A DNA stretch of 64,000 nt from Undaria pinnatifida (GCA_012845835.1 JABAKD010000019.1:4047494-4111493); one strand, 5' to 3'. Shown: positions 21,912 to 34,657, counted from the stretch's first letter. Notes: generated from the letters alone by a model not told the origin. Numbers and translations are program-made.

Positions 21912-24429
21912 AAATGGCTCGTGCTAGGATGATGTTGTGGCAATTTGTCCAAGATGGCTTTTGTATCACGGAGCTTTTACACCCAGAGGAGAGTTGGTAC
22001 GATCTTGGCAAACCATTTCTGCTTCTTTGTTTTTCTGTTCGCCTTACACGTATGCGGTTTCCCTTGTTCTTCGTGTTAACCCGTATCGGCTGCCGTGTAG
22101 AGCTCTTGAAGAGGGGACAGCCTGAGAAGAGTAGAAGTTCCTCTGGTTCTGTTGTGAATGCCATCAACGCTCGATAAATGATTCACTCGAATCTGATTTT
22201 GATGGCTAGTAGTCCCAATTGGAGCACGAGGAGGTATTGGTAGAGCATTGGCGGCAAGCTAGGAACGCCTACAGCCAAGGAAACGTTCGACCGATAATTC
22301 CAGAAGGGAATCAACTAGTGGGTAGAGGCGAACCTAGGTGCGTCAGAACGGCAAGACAGTGGTGCGGACGGGTTGCAGGGACGGTTTAACAAGAGAAGAA
22401 GTAAATAAGTGTGTAAGCCTACGACCACGCCGCGACAAGCCCAACTTTCTGTTTTTTTCTCCTCAGCATTAGGCTTCGTCGTTTGCTACAATGCACATAT
22501 GATCCTGTGGAAAGTTGTAGCTTTTGATTTAGTGACTAGGTCTGAGCAACACGTGGTTCATGTTAAGGGGGATTAGATATTAATATATTGGGAATGCATG
22601 TGTTTCGGGGGATACACCTGAGTATACGGAAGCTAGTTTAGTGAAGATGATCTCTCGCTTAGGAGGGGAGGAAAGGACGCGGCGGGTAATAGAAAAAAAA
22701 TACAAAATACGAGAGAGTACGAAAAAACTGGCCAGTATCTGATCAGCACCTACGACACTGCTGCTTCTGTGATGAGACTGGAGGCGGAAAGGTTTGAAGA
22801 GCTATCTACATTCATGAATAAATACGAAACCCATGATCCTGGTATTATCTTGCCGAAACGTCTTAAACCCCGGGTGTTCTAAATGAGACACACGACTCAA
22901 CAGAGGGGAGCGTTGACATTTCAATAATTCGCTGTGATGTGCCCGCCCGGTCTTCCGACGAGAGCGACCCGCAACGACTTCACGGAGTTCGGTGTATCAT
23001 ACAATGTGAAATTTTGGACGCCAACCGTGTCGACTCCAGTTTGCCACAGTTTTCCCTCATTTTTTGGATTGTTCGCCTTGGGGCCGCCAGAATATAGGTA
23101 GATAGTCCCCGTAGCTTTATTCTTTGGGACTAGCGTTCATTTGCCCGATCATTTCAATACGCCAAGATGCCCAGCTTTTAAACACATCCATAAGTTGCGG
23201 TTTTTGTTTTCCACTTTCACTCAGTCCGTGGCCAGGACCATCCCGTCCTTGTTCTGTCTGAGCGGTTGTGAACATTGCCATTTCCCCGTTTCCCGTTGTA
23301 CCGAACAAATGCGAACTGGATGTCTTCGGGGTGTCAGGGTCTCAGACTAGCTCTTTTCGTATTCATATTTACACACGGGGCTTATCGTCGCCGGGATAAT
23401 TCATCATGTTTTTCAAATTATCGGGAGGTGTTTTTATCGATCTTCCCATTACCCTTACATCCCTCCCCGCCCAATCAGTCAACCCATGAGAGTGTGGAGG
23501 GATCATGGTCTTGCCCCGTGCCCCTTACAGAAACCGGAGGATGACCGACTGCTCGGTCCGCTGCACTTCTCTCGCACCAATATATTTCAACTGTTCAAGG
23601 CAATGGCCCCCGCCATCGCCGGAATGAAGGCATTGTCACGTGTTGCCAGCGGCTACACAGTTGATTTGGCCTAGTTTGTGGCGTATATGGCCGTGTGCAC
23701 CATCTGCGCGCGTGCTAAAATACCTCAACGGATCTCTCGTTAGCGAGACATTGTTGCTTACTCCGCAAACCTTACTCGGGTCAATCCTCGCCTTGTCGGA
23801 GCAAAAACCGTTTCCACTCTGAAATCTCTGGGAACGCGCACTCGATCTGACACCGACGCCATAATGTCGAATTCCGCGATAAATAGGGCAAACTCGGTTT
23901 CCGAGCCCCTGAAGGGGGGCGCAAAGGTTTGGCCGTGGTGTCCCGAGCGATCTTTCCTTGCGACAGTACCTATGTTGTATTGACGGAGGGGAAAGCCTTC
24001 CGACATCCATAGGCTCGCCGCGGTATATTTGTTTGGCAAAGTTTTGTGGGTTTTTCCCGCCACTCTCAATCGTCGTCTTTGAGTTTTTTTTCGCGAGCTA
24101 CGACAAATGCTAGACAATAGTTAATCCTGAGCGATGCAGAGGGGGCGTTAAAGACTTAAAGTTGGACAGCTAAGATGGAATGGACGGAGACATACAAGAG
24201 ACAACGTATTGCCGGAGAACCCGGCAAAATAAGTTGTCGGACATTTAGAATCCTGCCCATGTTTGGCTTTGAAGTGCGGATGTTTTTTTTTGTTTCCTTG
24301 GATACGGACGGAAGCGCGAGTAGAAAAAGCTTCCATCCTCGAGGAGTGCAAGGTCACGTGCAATACGGGCGGACGCCCCTCTCCCCCCCGTTTTGTCTAC
24401 ATGATAAATTGTAAGGGAAGCAAAAGATT
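21912..24429. other. No recognisable gene
   Basis: Open frames are short and without protein-like composition. The part up to about 22180 is likely the 3' flank of the EsV-1-7 gene. No repeat family found elsewhere in the window is present. Confidence 0.4.
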
Positions 24430-25660
24430 CCACACCGTGAGGGGCCAAATCGACTAGGGGTATCAATGTTACCACCCCCCGGTTTGTCGGAGTTGTAGAT
24501 TCACGTGGGAGGATTTCTGATCCGCAGACTTGACCTAGTACACCTCGGGTGCGTCGCCTTGGCCCAAGAGGGACTTATCACATCTATGAACCCACACCAA
24601 TCAGCCATGAGTGAATGGGGGTTTGGTTTCCACACCGTGCGGGGCGGTATCGATCCGGGGCATCGACCCTGTGTTATTCCGTTTGTTGGACTTCTGCATG
24701 TAGGGAAGGGTTTATGTCTGGGGGGTGTGGCCTTGTCCTCCCCGGGTGCGGCGGCACCTCAACAATGGCCCGAGCGCAACCTCTCGCTGCGCAATGACTC
24801 CATGAGCCCCAGCCAAGCATCGATAACTAGATGGTGCTGACAGTTTCCACACAGTATCGGGTGGTATCGACCCCAGTGACTGTTTTATCTCCAAGGTGTG
24901 AGGAGTAGTAAACGTATGACCCGATTTAGGACACGGTGGTGGAAATTTTCCTCACCGGGTGCGACGGGACCCCGACGTTGGCCCCAGGGGAAACTCCTGC
25001 AGTGCGCTCCCGTTATGGGCCCCAGTTTATCAGCGATTCGCCGGTCGGAGTGGAGCTTCCGCCCATTGGGGTGGTGGTTCCAAACCGTGGTGGCAGGTAT
25101 CGATGCTGGAGGCCATAGACTTCATCCCCGCGTTGTTCGAAATATAATATGAAACGAGTTACAGTCAGGTGGATTGGTCCGAATCCTCCGTGGGTGTGGC
25201 GGGACCTCCCCGTTGTATCGAGAAGCCAGTCCTGCCGTACGCTGGCTCTATGCGCTCCACCCGATCAGCAACCAGACTGTGGGGATATAGATTCTCCACC
25301 GGGCGAGGCGGTGTCAACCCGGGGGATGGTCGTTTCGTCTATGACATGTTGGACTTGTAGATGTAGTCTATGCGTGGCGTCCTGATCCGGGGATGGGATC
25401 CTCTCCTCCGCTGATACCGCGTATTCCACGAGCCACAGCCTATAAACGATCAGCCTATGGGTTGGGAGTTATACACCGTTTGGGTGATGTCGATCCGCGG
25501 GATCGCCGTTGTCGTACCGGGTTGGTCACACAATTATAGAGATATGGAGGGATTCCTAACTGGGGATGGGTGGGGACTCTACCCCCCCCTTTCGGGGACG
25601 AAACCTTCACGTTGGCTCCATAGTTGGAATATTGTTGTTCGGCGCCATTGTCATAAATAG
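24430..25660 (+). repeat. Degenerate tandem array, period about 175-235 bp
   Basis: A landmark like CCACACCGTGxGGGGxxxxATCGAxxxxGGG recurs near 24437, 24627, 24845, 25080, 25290 and 25460. Between occurrences a second landmark like CCGGGTGCGxCGGGACCCC recurs near 24545, 24740, 24953 and 25190. Spacing varies and identity is low, so this is an old array whose units have drifted apart. No frame is kept across units. Confidence 0.6.
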
Positions 25661-25941
25661 CAACCACGCAGCGTTTCGTAAAGATGTTGCAGGCCAACCA
25701 GCTAATAAAGTCGACAATCAAAACTATAATTCAGTAGAAAGGCTGGTTTGATTCCTGTCCTGTCAGGACCGCCTCGAGATTTTCGAGAATGCTCAGCACT
25801 CAACGACCACCGCCCGGTGCTGCACAAGAACTGGTGTTCTGCTGGTTGTGCAGCCCACTCTTCCAACCTATAAGGCAAGACGGCGCGGAAACGCTCTGTG
25901 TGGCGAGACCATGACGACAGACGGACAGGCAGGCGGGCAGG

Positions 25942-25974
<33 letters not shown>

Positions 25975-27539
25975 GGAAATTGTAAAAATTTCAGAATTGC
26001 GTTTGGTATTTAGTCTATACCCTTGGCAAGTGGCAGCACAGGTCTGCTGTGGTAACAGTCAAACTACCTGCTGGCAGGTATGTAGGTGTTTCATATTGAA
26101 AGCTGAGGTAGAGAGGAAAGGGTGAAACCGCTGAGGGAGAACGAGAGAGAAAAAACGGGTGTGTGCGCTTGATAACCGCCCTTGATCAACTCACATCTAC
26201 GGCTACGTAGATTTCTACCCTACAGGTCGTTACCCGATCTACCAACAGCAATGTTTCATGAGGCTTGATCGTGCTCTACAATACCTACGCATCGTTCTCT
26301 GACGTGCGCTCGTGGCGATATAGCTACGTCAACGTGTCGATAGTCAACCGAACATCATATTCCCTGAATGGTGCCAATACGTACACGATTTCACCGCATT
26401 ACTTGTACTATATTCAACCGCGCACTAGTTGTACGTACAAGTGCTAAGAAACAATAATATAACGATGACTTCGTAACGGTGTTTCTGCTTTTTCAGCAGT
26501 ATTTCGTGCAACTGAGCGCGTTGACTAGGTATACTGCGATACTACTGGTGTAGTCACTGAACTGAACATAAATCACGGGATTAAGCTTCCGCGGCGTAGA
26601 CTGACAGAAAGACAGACAGAAAGACAAGTGGAAAGACGGACCCAAAGGCAGACCCCACAGACAGACGCACAGCAAAAATGGTGGATATGTTCTAGACTTA
26701 CAGTTGAAACCGACTACACCCCGTGCCACCGAGCCAAGAAACGTAAAAATCTGAGCAGAACGACATGCGGGGAAGACAGGAAGGAAACACGATCGTAAAA
26801 GACAATGAAACAAGGTAGATGATACGTATGCAACACGTTCTGCAGCCGGAGTTGTATCGAGTTAAGCGCCAGCCCCACCTACGAAAAGAGCAAAATCACG
26901 CGTCCGATATATAGTCTATTATAATATTATAGGAGAATACAAAGAGCAAAAACGTTTTACACGTACTATAGCACGTGAACACGTGAGCTCGGCAGCAGGG
27001 AAAGTGCGGCGAAGAACAGAAACCATCGAACCAGCAACGATCGGCTGAATCAATGCGTGGGCGTACGAAAATCCGACGCAATCAAAAAAGAAAGCGCGGA
27101 AACAGAAAGAAACGAAGCGCGGTGCGTGTTGGTGTATCCCTTGGAGCCGTGTACACTGTGCAACAAGAAAACGCATGCTCTGGTAACCTTGCGTAATTTG
27201 TTTCGAGGGCATTTAACACTAGGAGCGCCATAGTTTTCCCTAAAACCGATAAAGGAGAAGTCTAAGAGCCCTGACTGGCCAACAATCCCATGGCCCGGGT
27301 ATACAACAAAAAATCGCGCATTACAAAAAAACTGGAAATCTTACCATTTTGGGTTAAGAAACACTGTCATTCAGTAAAACGTTCCAGCCGAAAACGGCTA
27401 CTTCTATCGTACAACTAGTAGCACGGGGGAAATTAACTACCTGAGAATTTGAAGGCTACGTTTTTATTGACTTCAGATCTTGACGAAGCCCCGAACAGCT
27501 CGTCCAACGTTGCAACGCGAGTAACCGTTGTGGCAACAA
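25661..27539. other. Non-coding stretch with microsatellite and hairpin
   Basis: A hairpin lies at about 25821-25856: GCTGCACAAGAAC pairs in two blocks with GTTCT and TTGTGCAGC. Imperfect CAGA/GACA runs lie at 25917-25976 and 26598-26690. Nothing coding can be supported. Confidence 0.45.
25902..25976 (+). repeat. Imperfect (ACAG)n microsatellite
   Basis: The stretch is mostly GACAGACAGACAGACA and related words interrupted by CAGGCGGGCAGG. A similar purine-rich run occurs at 26598-26690. Confidence 0.85.
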
Positions 27540-28690
27540 TGTTGCGATTTATCGCCCCCCCCGATATTTGGGATCCCTTCGGCAATTTCCGAACCCCGCT
27601 GAAATATGTCATCCCCCCAAAAAATATCTGATCCCCCCAAATCATATCTGATCCCCCCCTAAAATATATGATCCCCCCCTGAAATATCTGATCCCCCCCA
27701 AAATATATGACCCCCCCTGAAATATATGATCCCACCCTGAATTATATCACCCCCCCCCTCCGCCTCAAACGGCCGGATGAGTACCTACGAACAAGGGTGA
27801 ATTATTGCCCCCCTGTATTCTATCGAAGAGCGGGGTGATATGTTGAAGTGGGTGGGAAATCGGAACACCCTCCGAGCACCCCGATACACTGTATCAGGGG
27901 TGGCATTGCGTCTAATACGCGCGGCGGAGATTTAGATATTGCAGCCGGGTGATATACTGTATCAGGTGTGATAAATCCCCTCATTTTATCACGGGGGGGG
28001 TGATATGTTTCACGGGGTGACCAGATATATCGCAACAGGCATTATCCTGTATGAAGGGGTTTTATAGTCCCACTGTATCTGGGGGGGGTGATATATTTCA
28101 GGGGGGATCAGATCTTTCAGCAGGTGATATACTGTATCAGGGGGTGATATAGGCCGCCGTGATCAACTGTATCTCAGGCCCCCTTCATACAGGGTACCGC
28201 CTGTTGCGATATATCTGGTCACCCCGTGAAACATATCATCCCCCCCGTGATAAAATGAGGGGATTTATCACACCTGATACAGTATATCACCCGGCTGCAA
28301 TATCTAAATCTCCGCCGCGCGTATTAGACGCAATGCCACCCCTGATACAGTGTATCGGGGTGCTCGGAGGGTGTTCCGATTTCCCACCCACTTCAACATA
28401 TCACCCCGCTCTTTGATAGAATACGGGGGGGCAATAATTCACCCTTGTTCGTAGGTAATCATCCGGCCGTTTGAGCCGGAGGGGGGGGGTTATATATTTC
28501 AGGGTGGGATCATATATTTCAGGGGGGGTCATATATTTCGGGGGGTATCAGATATTTCAGGGGGGGGTCATATATTTTAGGGGGGGATCAGATATGTTTT
28601 GGGGGGATCAGATATTTATGACATATTTCAGCGGGGTTCGGAAATTGCCGAAGGGATCCCATAAATCGGGGGGGGCGATAAATCGCAACA
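27540..28690. mobile_element. 1151-bp fold-back (palindromic) element
   Basis: The left arm (27540 to about 28060) and right arm (about 28183-28690) are near-perfect inverted copies, ending in TGTTGCGATTTATCGCCCCC. A spacer of about 120 bp separates them. The sequence CAACAA abuts both ends (27534-27539 and 28691-28696) and is a candidate 6-bp target duplication, though it is low-complexity. The outer arms contain short tandem units like GGGGGGATCAGATATTTCAG; the inner arms contain several TGATACAGTATATCAC-like palindromes. No protein is encoded: the glycine/isoleucine-rich frames on both strands mirror the repeats. It resembles fold-back or large-arm MITE elements. Confidence 0.85.
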
Positions 28691-28696
28691 CAACAA

Positions 28697-29624
28697 CCTT
28701 CATAATATGTATATTCCATGTGACATACCCAAAGCACTTCGGGCCCCAGGAACGTGTTTTCGTAGCCGGCGTACTCCAGAGTACGGATGTATCTGCGGGA
28801 CACGCTTGTTTACAGCTAGACTATAGTATAGGTTTTCGCGCGCTGCCGTGGTGACCGGGTGTTGCAACTGCCATATTACGACATTTTACAGCATTTGAAG
28901 GGCGTGCGCTGCGTATGGCATGCTTCGTATTGGCATGTTTCGTATAGTATAGGGGCACTGGTTAAAGGAATCCCCGACAAAAAAGCATTGCCGAGTACCA
29001 TAAAACGGCCAGGCTCGGCACCCCGGCGCTTCCGAGCTGTCCTGCTGTATACACCATGCTTAGACTTGAACAACTCTGCGCGCCTCCTTTGCCGCTGAGT
29101 CCAGCCTCTGCAGCTCGCGCCACTCTTTTTAGACATCGTCGTGCGACCAGCGGTCGTGAATTTCGGCTAACGCCTGGAGCACCTGCAACAACAATATATC
29201 AACAAAAAAACTATGAATCAAGCAGTCGGTGATGGGCGCGTGCTTTAACACGATCGGCGCGTCATTGTTGGGCCGAAGATACCTATTCTCCCTGATGTAC
29301 CTCTTCTACCGAGAAACTATGTGAAGTGTGTGATTGGAAGACAATATAAATAATGGTTTTCGTTGTATAGTCTACTTCGACCATGGAATTATTAAGTTGT
29401 CGTTTGACTCAACTTTTTCAAATTTCTCGAAATCGAACTTGTAGGCTGTGAAACAGAGCTCCTCGAGCGACGAAATTCGGAAAACGTTAGCTGAACACAT
29501 CTACTACCGCCACATGCTAGTAGATCGATTGATTGGTACCTCGTGTGGAGTTGGCGGTATCATTACTACAAAGAAAGGACGAAAGGCAGCCCCACAGATT
29601 GGAGTAATTTCTGGACAATACATA
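28697..29624. other. No recognisable gene
   Basis: Short frames only. A near-repeat of GCATGCTTCGTATTGGCATGTTTCGTATAG lies near 28917-28950. Confidence 0.4.
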
Positions 29625-29892
29625 CGCATGCTACGATGGAGGTGCGCCATTCTTCGTATAGAACAAGCCTCCTTCAGGAGTGCTATTTCCAGCCTGAAAA
29701 CTATTATTCGGAGCACGATGTAAGTGGTACTCAATGAAAAATCCATTGTGGCCCGGACACACCACGAAAAAAATTTGCCAAAACAATACCCAATTCGAAC
29801 CTTTTTGGTTGAGAAGAGCCCTCGCCACAATATGCTGTTGGGAAAACACTTAGCCGAAACATGCAAACATTTCCTCCATCGTAGCACGTGTC
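29625..29892 (-). mobile_element. MITE family A copy (diverged)
   Basis: The ends CATGCTACGATGGAGGTGCG and, inverted from the right, ACACGTGCTACGATGGAGG match the family A terminus. The interior is diverged, with GGTTGAGAAGAGCCC corresponding to the GGGTTAAGGGGAGCCCC block of the 35086 copy. Its length of 268 bp fits the family. Confidence 0.55.
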
Positions 29893-29954
29893 TAGTCTAA
29901 ACATGCAGATATAATGGTATTTTTCGTGTCATGTCTTGACAGGGCTTAGTGTAA

Positions 29955-29973
29955 CCCCCCCCCCCCCCCCCCC
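29955..29973 (+). repeat. 19-base cytosine run
   Basis: An uninterrupted run of 19 C follows GTAA. Its exact length may be affected by sequencing. Confidence 0.9.
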
Positions 29974-30106
29974 ATGCCTGGACCTTAAGCAAAAAACACG
30001 CAATGTTGACAAACTTGATTTTCGTGCCCACCCCGGCGAATATTTTCCTTAGCATCTTCCCAACAGCCTGATACCTCGCTTACCCATTGTTTTGAAAGTC
30101 CCAAAG

Positions 30107-30688
30107 GAGCCATCTCACGGTAGGTGTGCAGCAGAATTCCCTGAGCTTTCCTCACAAGAGGAGTGGCTCCACAAGAGGAGTAGCTCCATACAACTCACCC
30201 GAAAAATAGCTTCAAAGGCACTCGTTCGCACAACCCGACCAAACGCATACACCTTATAATAGTAATTAAAATAGATGTACTCGGAAAAGTACTTGGTTAA
30301 TGTATGACTGACCGGTAATTCCTCACTTGAGGGGCTGAATCGGACACAAGTACACTACTACTAGTTAATCCAACAATGGGCTGATTCTTACTACGATAGC
30401 CCTCCCCCCAACGATCGGTTTTCTTTTGTTTTGCTTCAACGAACGTTCGTTGTTTGACTGCTCGACACGAGGAATGATTTTGTGAAGAAAACATCTTCAT
30501 GTATTTCTCCGGTTGCCAAGGGCTATCGAACGGTGACATTGGGGTGGCAAGGAGCACGGTTTTTCAGGAGATAGATACGTCCGGGAGCTGGTTTCACTAC
30601 CACCGGCGATTTCGTTAAAACACGTTATTATGGGGACTACCGTAGAACGACTCACAACTGCAACCCCTACGGTACGGAGGGATGACTC
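30107..30688 (+). mobile_element. MITE family C copy, split by a family B insertion
   Basis: The left end GAGCCATCTCACGGTAGGTG and right end CCCCTACGGTACGGAGGGATGACTC match the family C terminus. Internal landmarks CTCACCCGAAAAATAG, CGTTCGCACAACCCGACC and ACACAAGTACACTA are present. A family B copy at about 30384-30650 separates AATCCAACAA from CAACTGCAACCCC. Confidence 0.75.
30384..30650 (-). mobile_element. MITE family B copy nested in family C
   Basis: Read on the minus strand it starts TCGTTCTACGGTAGTCCCC, contains GTGCTCCTTGCCACCCCA and CTCGTGTCGAGCAG, and ends GGGCTATCGTAGTAAG. It matches the copies at 5216 and 40698. No coding capacity. Confidence 0.75.
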
Positions 30689-33600
30689 AACCTTGACCTT
30701 GCAAAACGGGGGCTACGGAGGAGGGGGGTTACCCGATTTTCACAGGTATGTTAAGCTTAGGTGACTGGCGAGAACACCTCTGCGCCCGACTAAATGAACG
30801 GCTGCGGCAAAAAATCCACGGACGGTCGCGAGTGTCCCGAAGCACGAAAGGAACAAAAGCAAACGACTTTGCATGCGTATATATAGCCTAGGTAGGCACT
30901 CGCGACTACTGTGGCATTGGGACGAAGGCAAAGCAGGTCCTAAAAGCCGAATGACTTCAGTGGGTGTAAAAAATATCGCTTCCACATGTGAAGAACGCAC
31001 TATTTTGTTTTGAAGGAGACGCAAAACGTTCTTGGGAGTCAAACTTCACACCACCGGGCAAAACAGACATAATAGGCAACAGCTATGGACCACACGGAAA
31101 TTGTATCGAAATTAATCGATTGATAGTGTCGACAGACTACTGGAGTAAAAATAGCACTAAATCTGCACACGAATCTGACCGACACCTCTCCCCCCGAAAT
31201 GCAAGGTTTTTTGAATTTCAGCTGTTGCTCGACAATGCCGGTCCCGAAGTTTCGAAGTCGTTTCGTGCGATGTCCTTAACTAACTATTACTGTCGAAATA
31301 TTTCGTTCGGGTACGGGGGATCATTTGTTTGGGGGACCTTAAACTTTTTTCAGTAGCTTTCATGCCTGCGAGGTGATATATATGGAGAAACTCGAGCGAC
31401 GGGGGAAAACCCACTACTTACTAGTGGAAACGGAGGTAAGCCTCCCAACAAGAACTATACATTACATATCGTATCCATTTCGAAACGCTTAAACGATTGA
31501 TGTTCGAGTTCTCATCGTAAAGGCATGTGATTCTCCATCTAGAAAATCGGCTCAAATTCCTGAGAAGCGCACTGATAATAATGTTAAAGTCCTCATCTGG
31601 GAAGGCGTTTGATGTTACAATTGGAAAACGGCTGTTTCTTGCAAGCGTACACTGCTTCACTTACCGCAGGAGCGCCTGCTACGAACGGCTGATATGCTGT
31701 AGCACTTTGTCGGGGGCAAATGTTGCTTACCTGAGGGCATTCGTGAACCGCGAGGAACCTTCCAGTTTCTTAGCGCCATCCTTTGGGTTTAGCAGTTGTA
31801 TCCGTTCCTTCTCTACTGTAGGCCATGCCGTTTTGTTTGTCGGTTTGAGCGCATTTTCGTGTATTAAGGTCGAAATATACCTGTTTTTCGACGATAGATA
31901 CGTAGAGCTTATTATCTCGAAAAGATGAACAAGAAACCATATCACGGCCTCCTTGCGTATCTCTGGTGGCAAATTATACTTTATCCGCGCAATAAATAGG
32001 TGAAGACACCGACTATTTAGCACGTACGGCAGCACTACCAGCTCTGCCATTGTTAACTAGTACGTGCATAACGCAAACACAAATACACTTTTCACCACGC
32101 TGACCAACTTGAAATCAGGCACCCCCACCACCGTCGCAGGAGTCGGTGAGAGTCCAACCCACGTCGCACGTGCTTACCTGGTCATGTCGAGGATTCTCCA
32201 CCGGAGCCAGTCTGTAAATCACTCCAAAAAGGCGTCTAGGCGAACAACATGGTGTCCTGCTCTACTTGTCCTACCAAAAACATGCAATATATATACAAAA
32301 CCGGGACTCCATCGATAGTTGGTAGTCGCCGAATGACCAACACCCTCCTTGTTGCCTTTCTCTCGAGAAAAAACGAACCAAAAAATGGTTTTGATTCATA
32401 ATGCGCGGTTATGTGCACTTGTACTACACATATGACGACTGTCTTGATAGCGTTCCGCAGCACATCGAGCGTCGCAAAAACGGCCAGCATGACGCCAAGG
32501 ACGGCTAAGACTGGACCGGCGGCAGCGCTTATAGAAGAAGCGTCTGTCAGAAACTACAAGTACATAACCATGCCGGTATAGCAGTTGCCGCTCCAAGCGA
32601 AACGTCTAACCCCCCGTTCACCATCACCTCGTTGATCAGGAGGGTTCGGCCATGCCTTCGGAACATCGCCCTGCCGTGGTGCACAACTGTCAGCACAAAC
32701 GAGAGGGAGATCGATAAAAGTGGAAGGCGTTCGTCAACGTTAAGTGGATGTCACGTATATGTAGGGAGTGAGTTAATCGAAGACGACACGAACAAAATCT
32801 ACCATGACCTCATAGATGAGGAGGGTCTCGCCATATGTAGATAACATCGCCCGAGCACGTCGAACAGAGCTGTTATCGTGGTTAGAGGAGACTAAAAGAG
32901 AGGGAGTAACGCCAAGTGTGGAGTGCAAGAAGGTATAGCGTATGCTTCCTATTAACAGGACGCACAGCCGCTATATGCATGTTGCTGCTCAAGTGAGTTA
33001 CAAGTGGGAATGAAGGACCTAAATAGGTGTGGGAGCTTGGCATATGGTGTACGGCATGTATGTGCGGGGGGTAATGCTTTCTAGATCATCAGGCCAAGAC
33101 GTGACAAGTAGCCCTAACCCGCAAGCACCGTGGCCACGTTGATGACAAGGGCCCGACCATGCATACGGAACACGGCCTCGGCATGACGAACGGCTGTCGT
33201 GATCGGGGAAAACATGCGACACAAGAGATGGAGGAACGCTACGGCACGGGTGACACCCTCCTCCAATTAATGCAGATCCCTACTTGAGGAGCTCTCTGTT
33301 CGTCACGCAAAAAGCTTAATGTAAAACAAAGAAAATGAAATTGCAACTTGATTTAGAGTCCCACGGCCTCCGTACGCGACGACAACGATAACTCGAACGA
33401 TATTGTAACGGTATTTGGCATAATACGTTAGTTCAGGAGAGCTGCGTCGGCCAGGAACGTTTTGCATACCAAGTGCTTCCTCTATCGTAGTACGTGTCGA
33501 CGTATTGCAAGAGGAGGGGTATCGTCCAAGATGGATGACATTCTTGTGAGAGCGGGCGGGGATTCTGGAGAAGACTCAGACGCGAGCGGAGACAAAACAA

Positions 33601-34383
33601 TACTTGCTCAAGTTCACCATGTTCGTTCATGATTGGGGGGCGGCGATGCGCTTTGAACTTCTCCCTGGCACGCGACAGCTGGCATGACCATAGGTAGCAC
33701 CCAGGGAGAGGGTTCATTAAACGTATGGGTGACATGTATGTATGAATGGGCTATGCACCCAACCGCGTGTGACACAAGTACTGTCAACACAACGACATCA
33801 TAACGTAAAGAGGGTCTGGTCGTGTGTGTACCAAACACCGCTCCGGCAGGGTAAACAATTATGATTGACCATTCATAGACAACAAACCGCGAGGGGTTTC
33901 ATAATCGCGGATGCCATGTAAGTAAGGGAATTCCAACATAAAAAACATGCCAGCAGCAATAAAAGCAGCTGTCGCAATAAGGGGCGAACCTAAACGGAAA
34001 GATATTTTGGTCAAATGTTAGCGACATGCATGTGCACGGATCCTCCTTTAGAACGGGCCAGTTAATGCAAACACCCATGGAAATCAATGACAAAAGAAAG
34101 AGATTGGGTCCAAGGCGGATGGCATGTTAGGCGCGTGTGACGACTCTCTTCTTGTGGAATAGGCCGCACAATACAAACAACCGTCACGGTGAGAAGCGGC
34201 ACACAACAGCAGGGAGTTTGTTAAGAGTGCGGTGGGTATTTACGATGTGTGTGAGCGGGGGGGGCGGTATATCTACACCACGAATCGACCTCGCAGCGGA
34301 GAGGTTTCTAACTTCAGAGGCTCAATACCTTCTCTAAACCTGACTTTGGGGAACAATGAAACCCTTGCTAATAATGAACATAG
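30689..34383. other. Gene-poor stretch with weak open frames
   Basis: The minus strand at 31727-32050 encodes 107 residues with protein-like composition (LHLFIARIKYNLPPEIRKEA and WFLVHLFEIISS) but no family I recognise. A partly similar pair of words around CGGAACA(T/C)(C/G)G near 32650 and 33170 hints at an old duplication. No splice-supported exon was found. Confidence 0.3.
31727..32050 (-). CDS. Unassigned ORF, 107 residues
   Basis: The peptide has a hydrophobic-helical start containing NLPPEIRKEA, loosely like an F-box beginning (LPxEI), then a lysine-rich end. No second supporting domain is seen. It may be an exon, an old insert or chance. Confidence 0.2.
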   Translation of the reverse strand: MAELVVLPYVLNSRCLHLFIARIKYNLPPEIRKEAVIWFLVHLFEIISSTYLSSKNRYISTLIHENALKPTNKTAWPTVEKERIQLLNPKDGAKKLEGSSRFTNALR

Positions 34384-34657
34384 GCGAGCTACGATAGAGG
34401 TACACCACTTTTTCTCCTGGGGTTCCTCAATTAGGGAGCTTAGGCCCTCTCCCAAAACTGGATTCGAAGGAGAAAAAAACTGCCCCCCCCCGATGAAAAA
34501 CCTCATGGTGGCCCAGCTAAACAATGATAATCGAAAAAAAACAAAATGGCACATTATTTATATATTTTTTTCCGGCGGTTTTGGGTTAAGGATCCCCGTC
34601 ATGCCATTCAACGAAACATTTCAGATAAAAATTGAAACCTCTGTCTTAGCATACGTC
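34384..34657 (-). mobile_element. MITE family A copy
   Basis: The left end GCGAGCTACGATAGAGGTAC, the block CTCAATTAGGGAGCTTAGG and the block TTTTGGGTTAAGGATCCCCG match family A in reverse orientation. The right end CCTCTGTCTTAGCATACGTC is a worn terminus. A short open frame across it is not a gene. Confidence 0.7.

Noticed and set aside
27433-28854. Glycine/isoleucine/tyrosine-rich frames on opposite strands that look homologous
   Set aside because: They are mirror images from the arms of the fold-back element and its G-rich tandem units.
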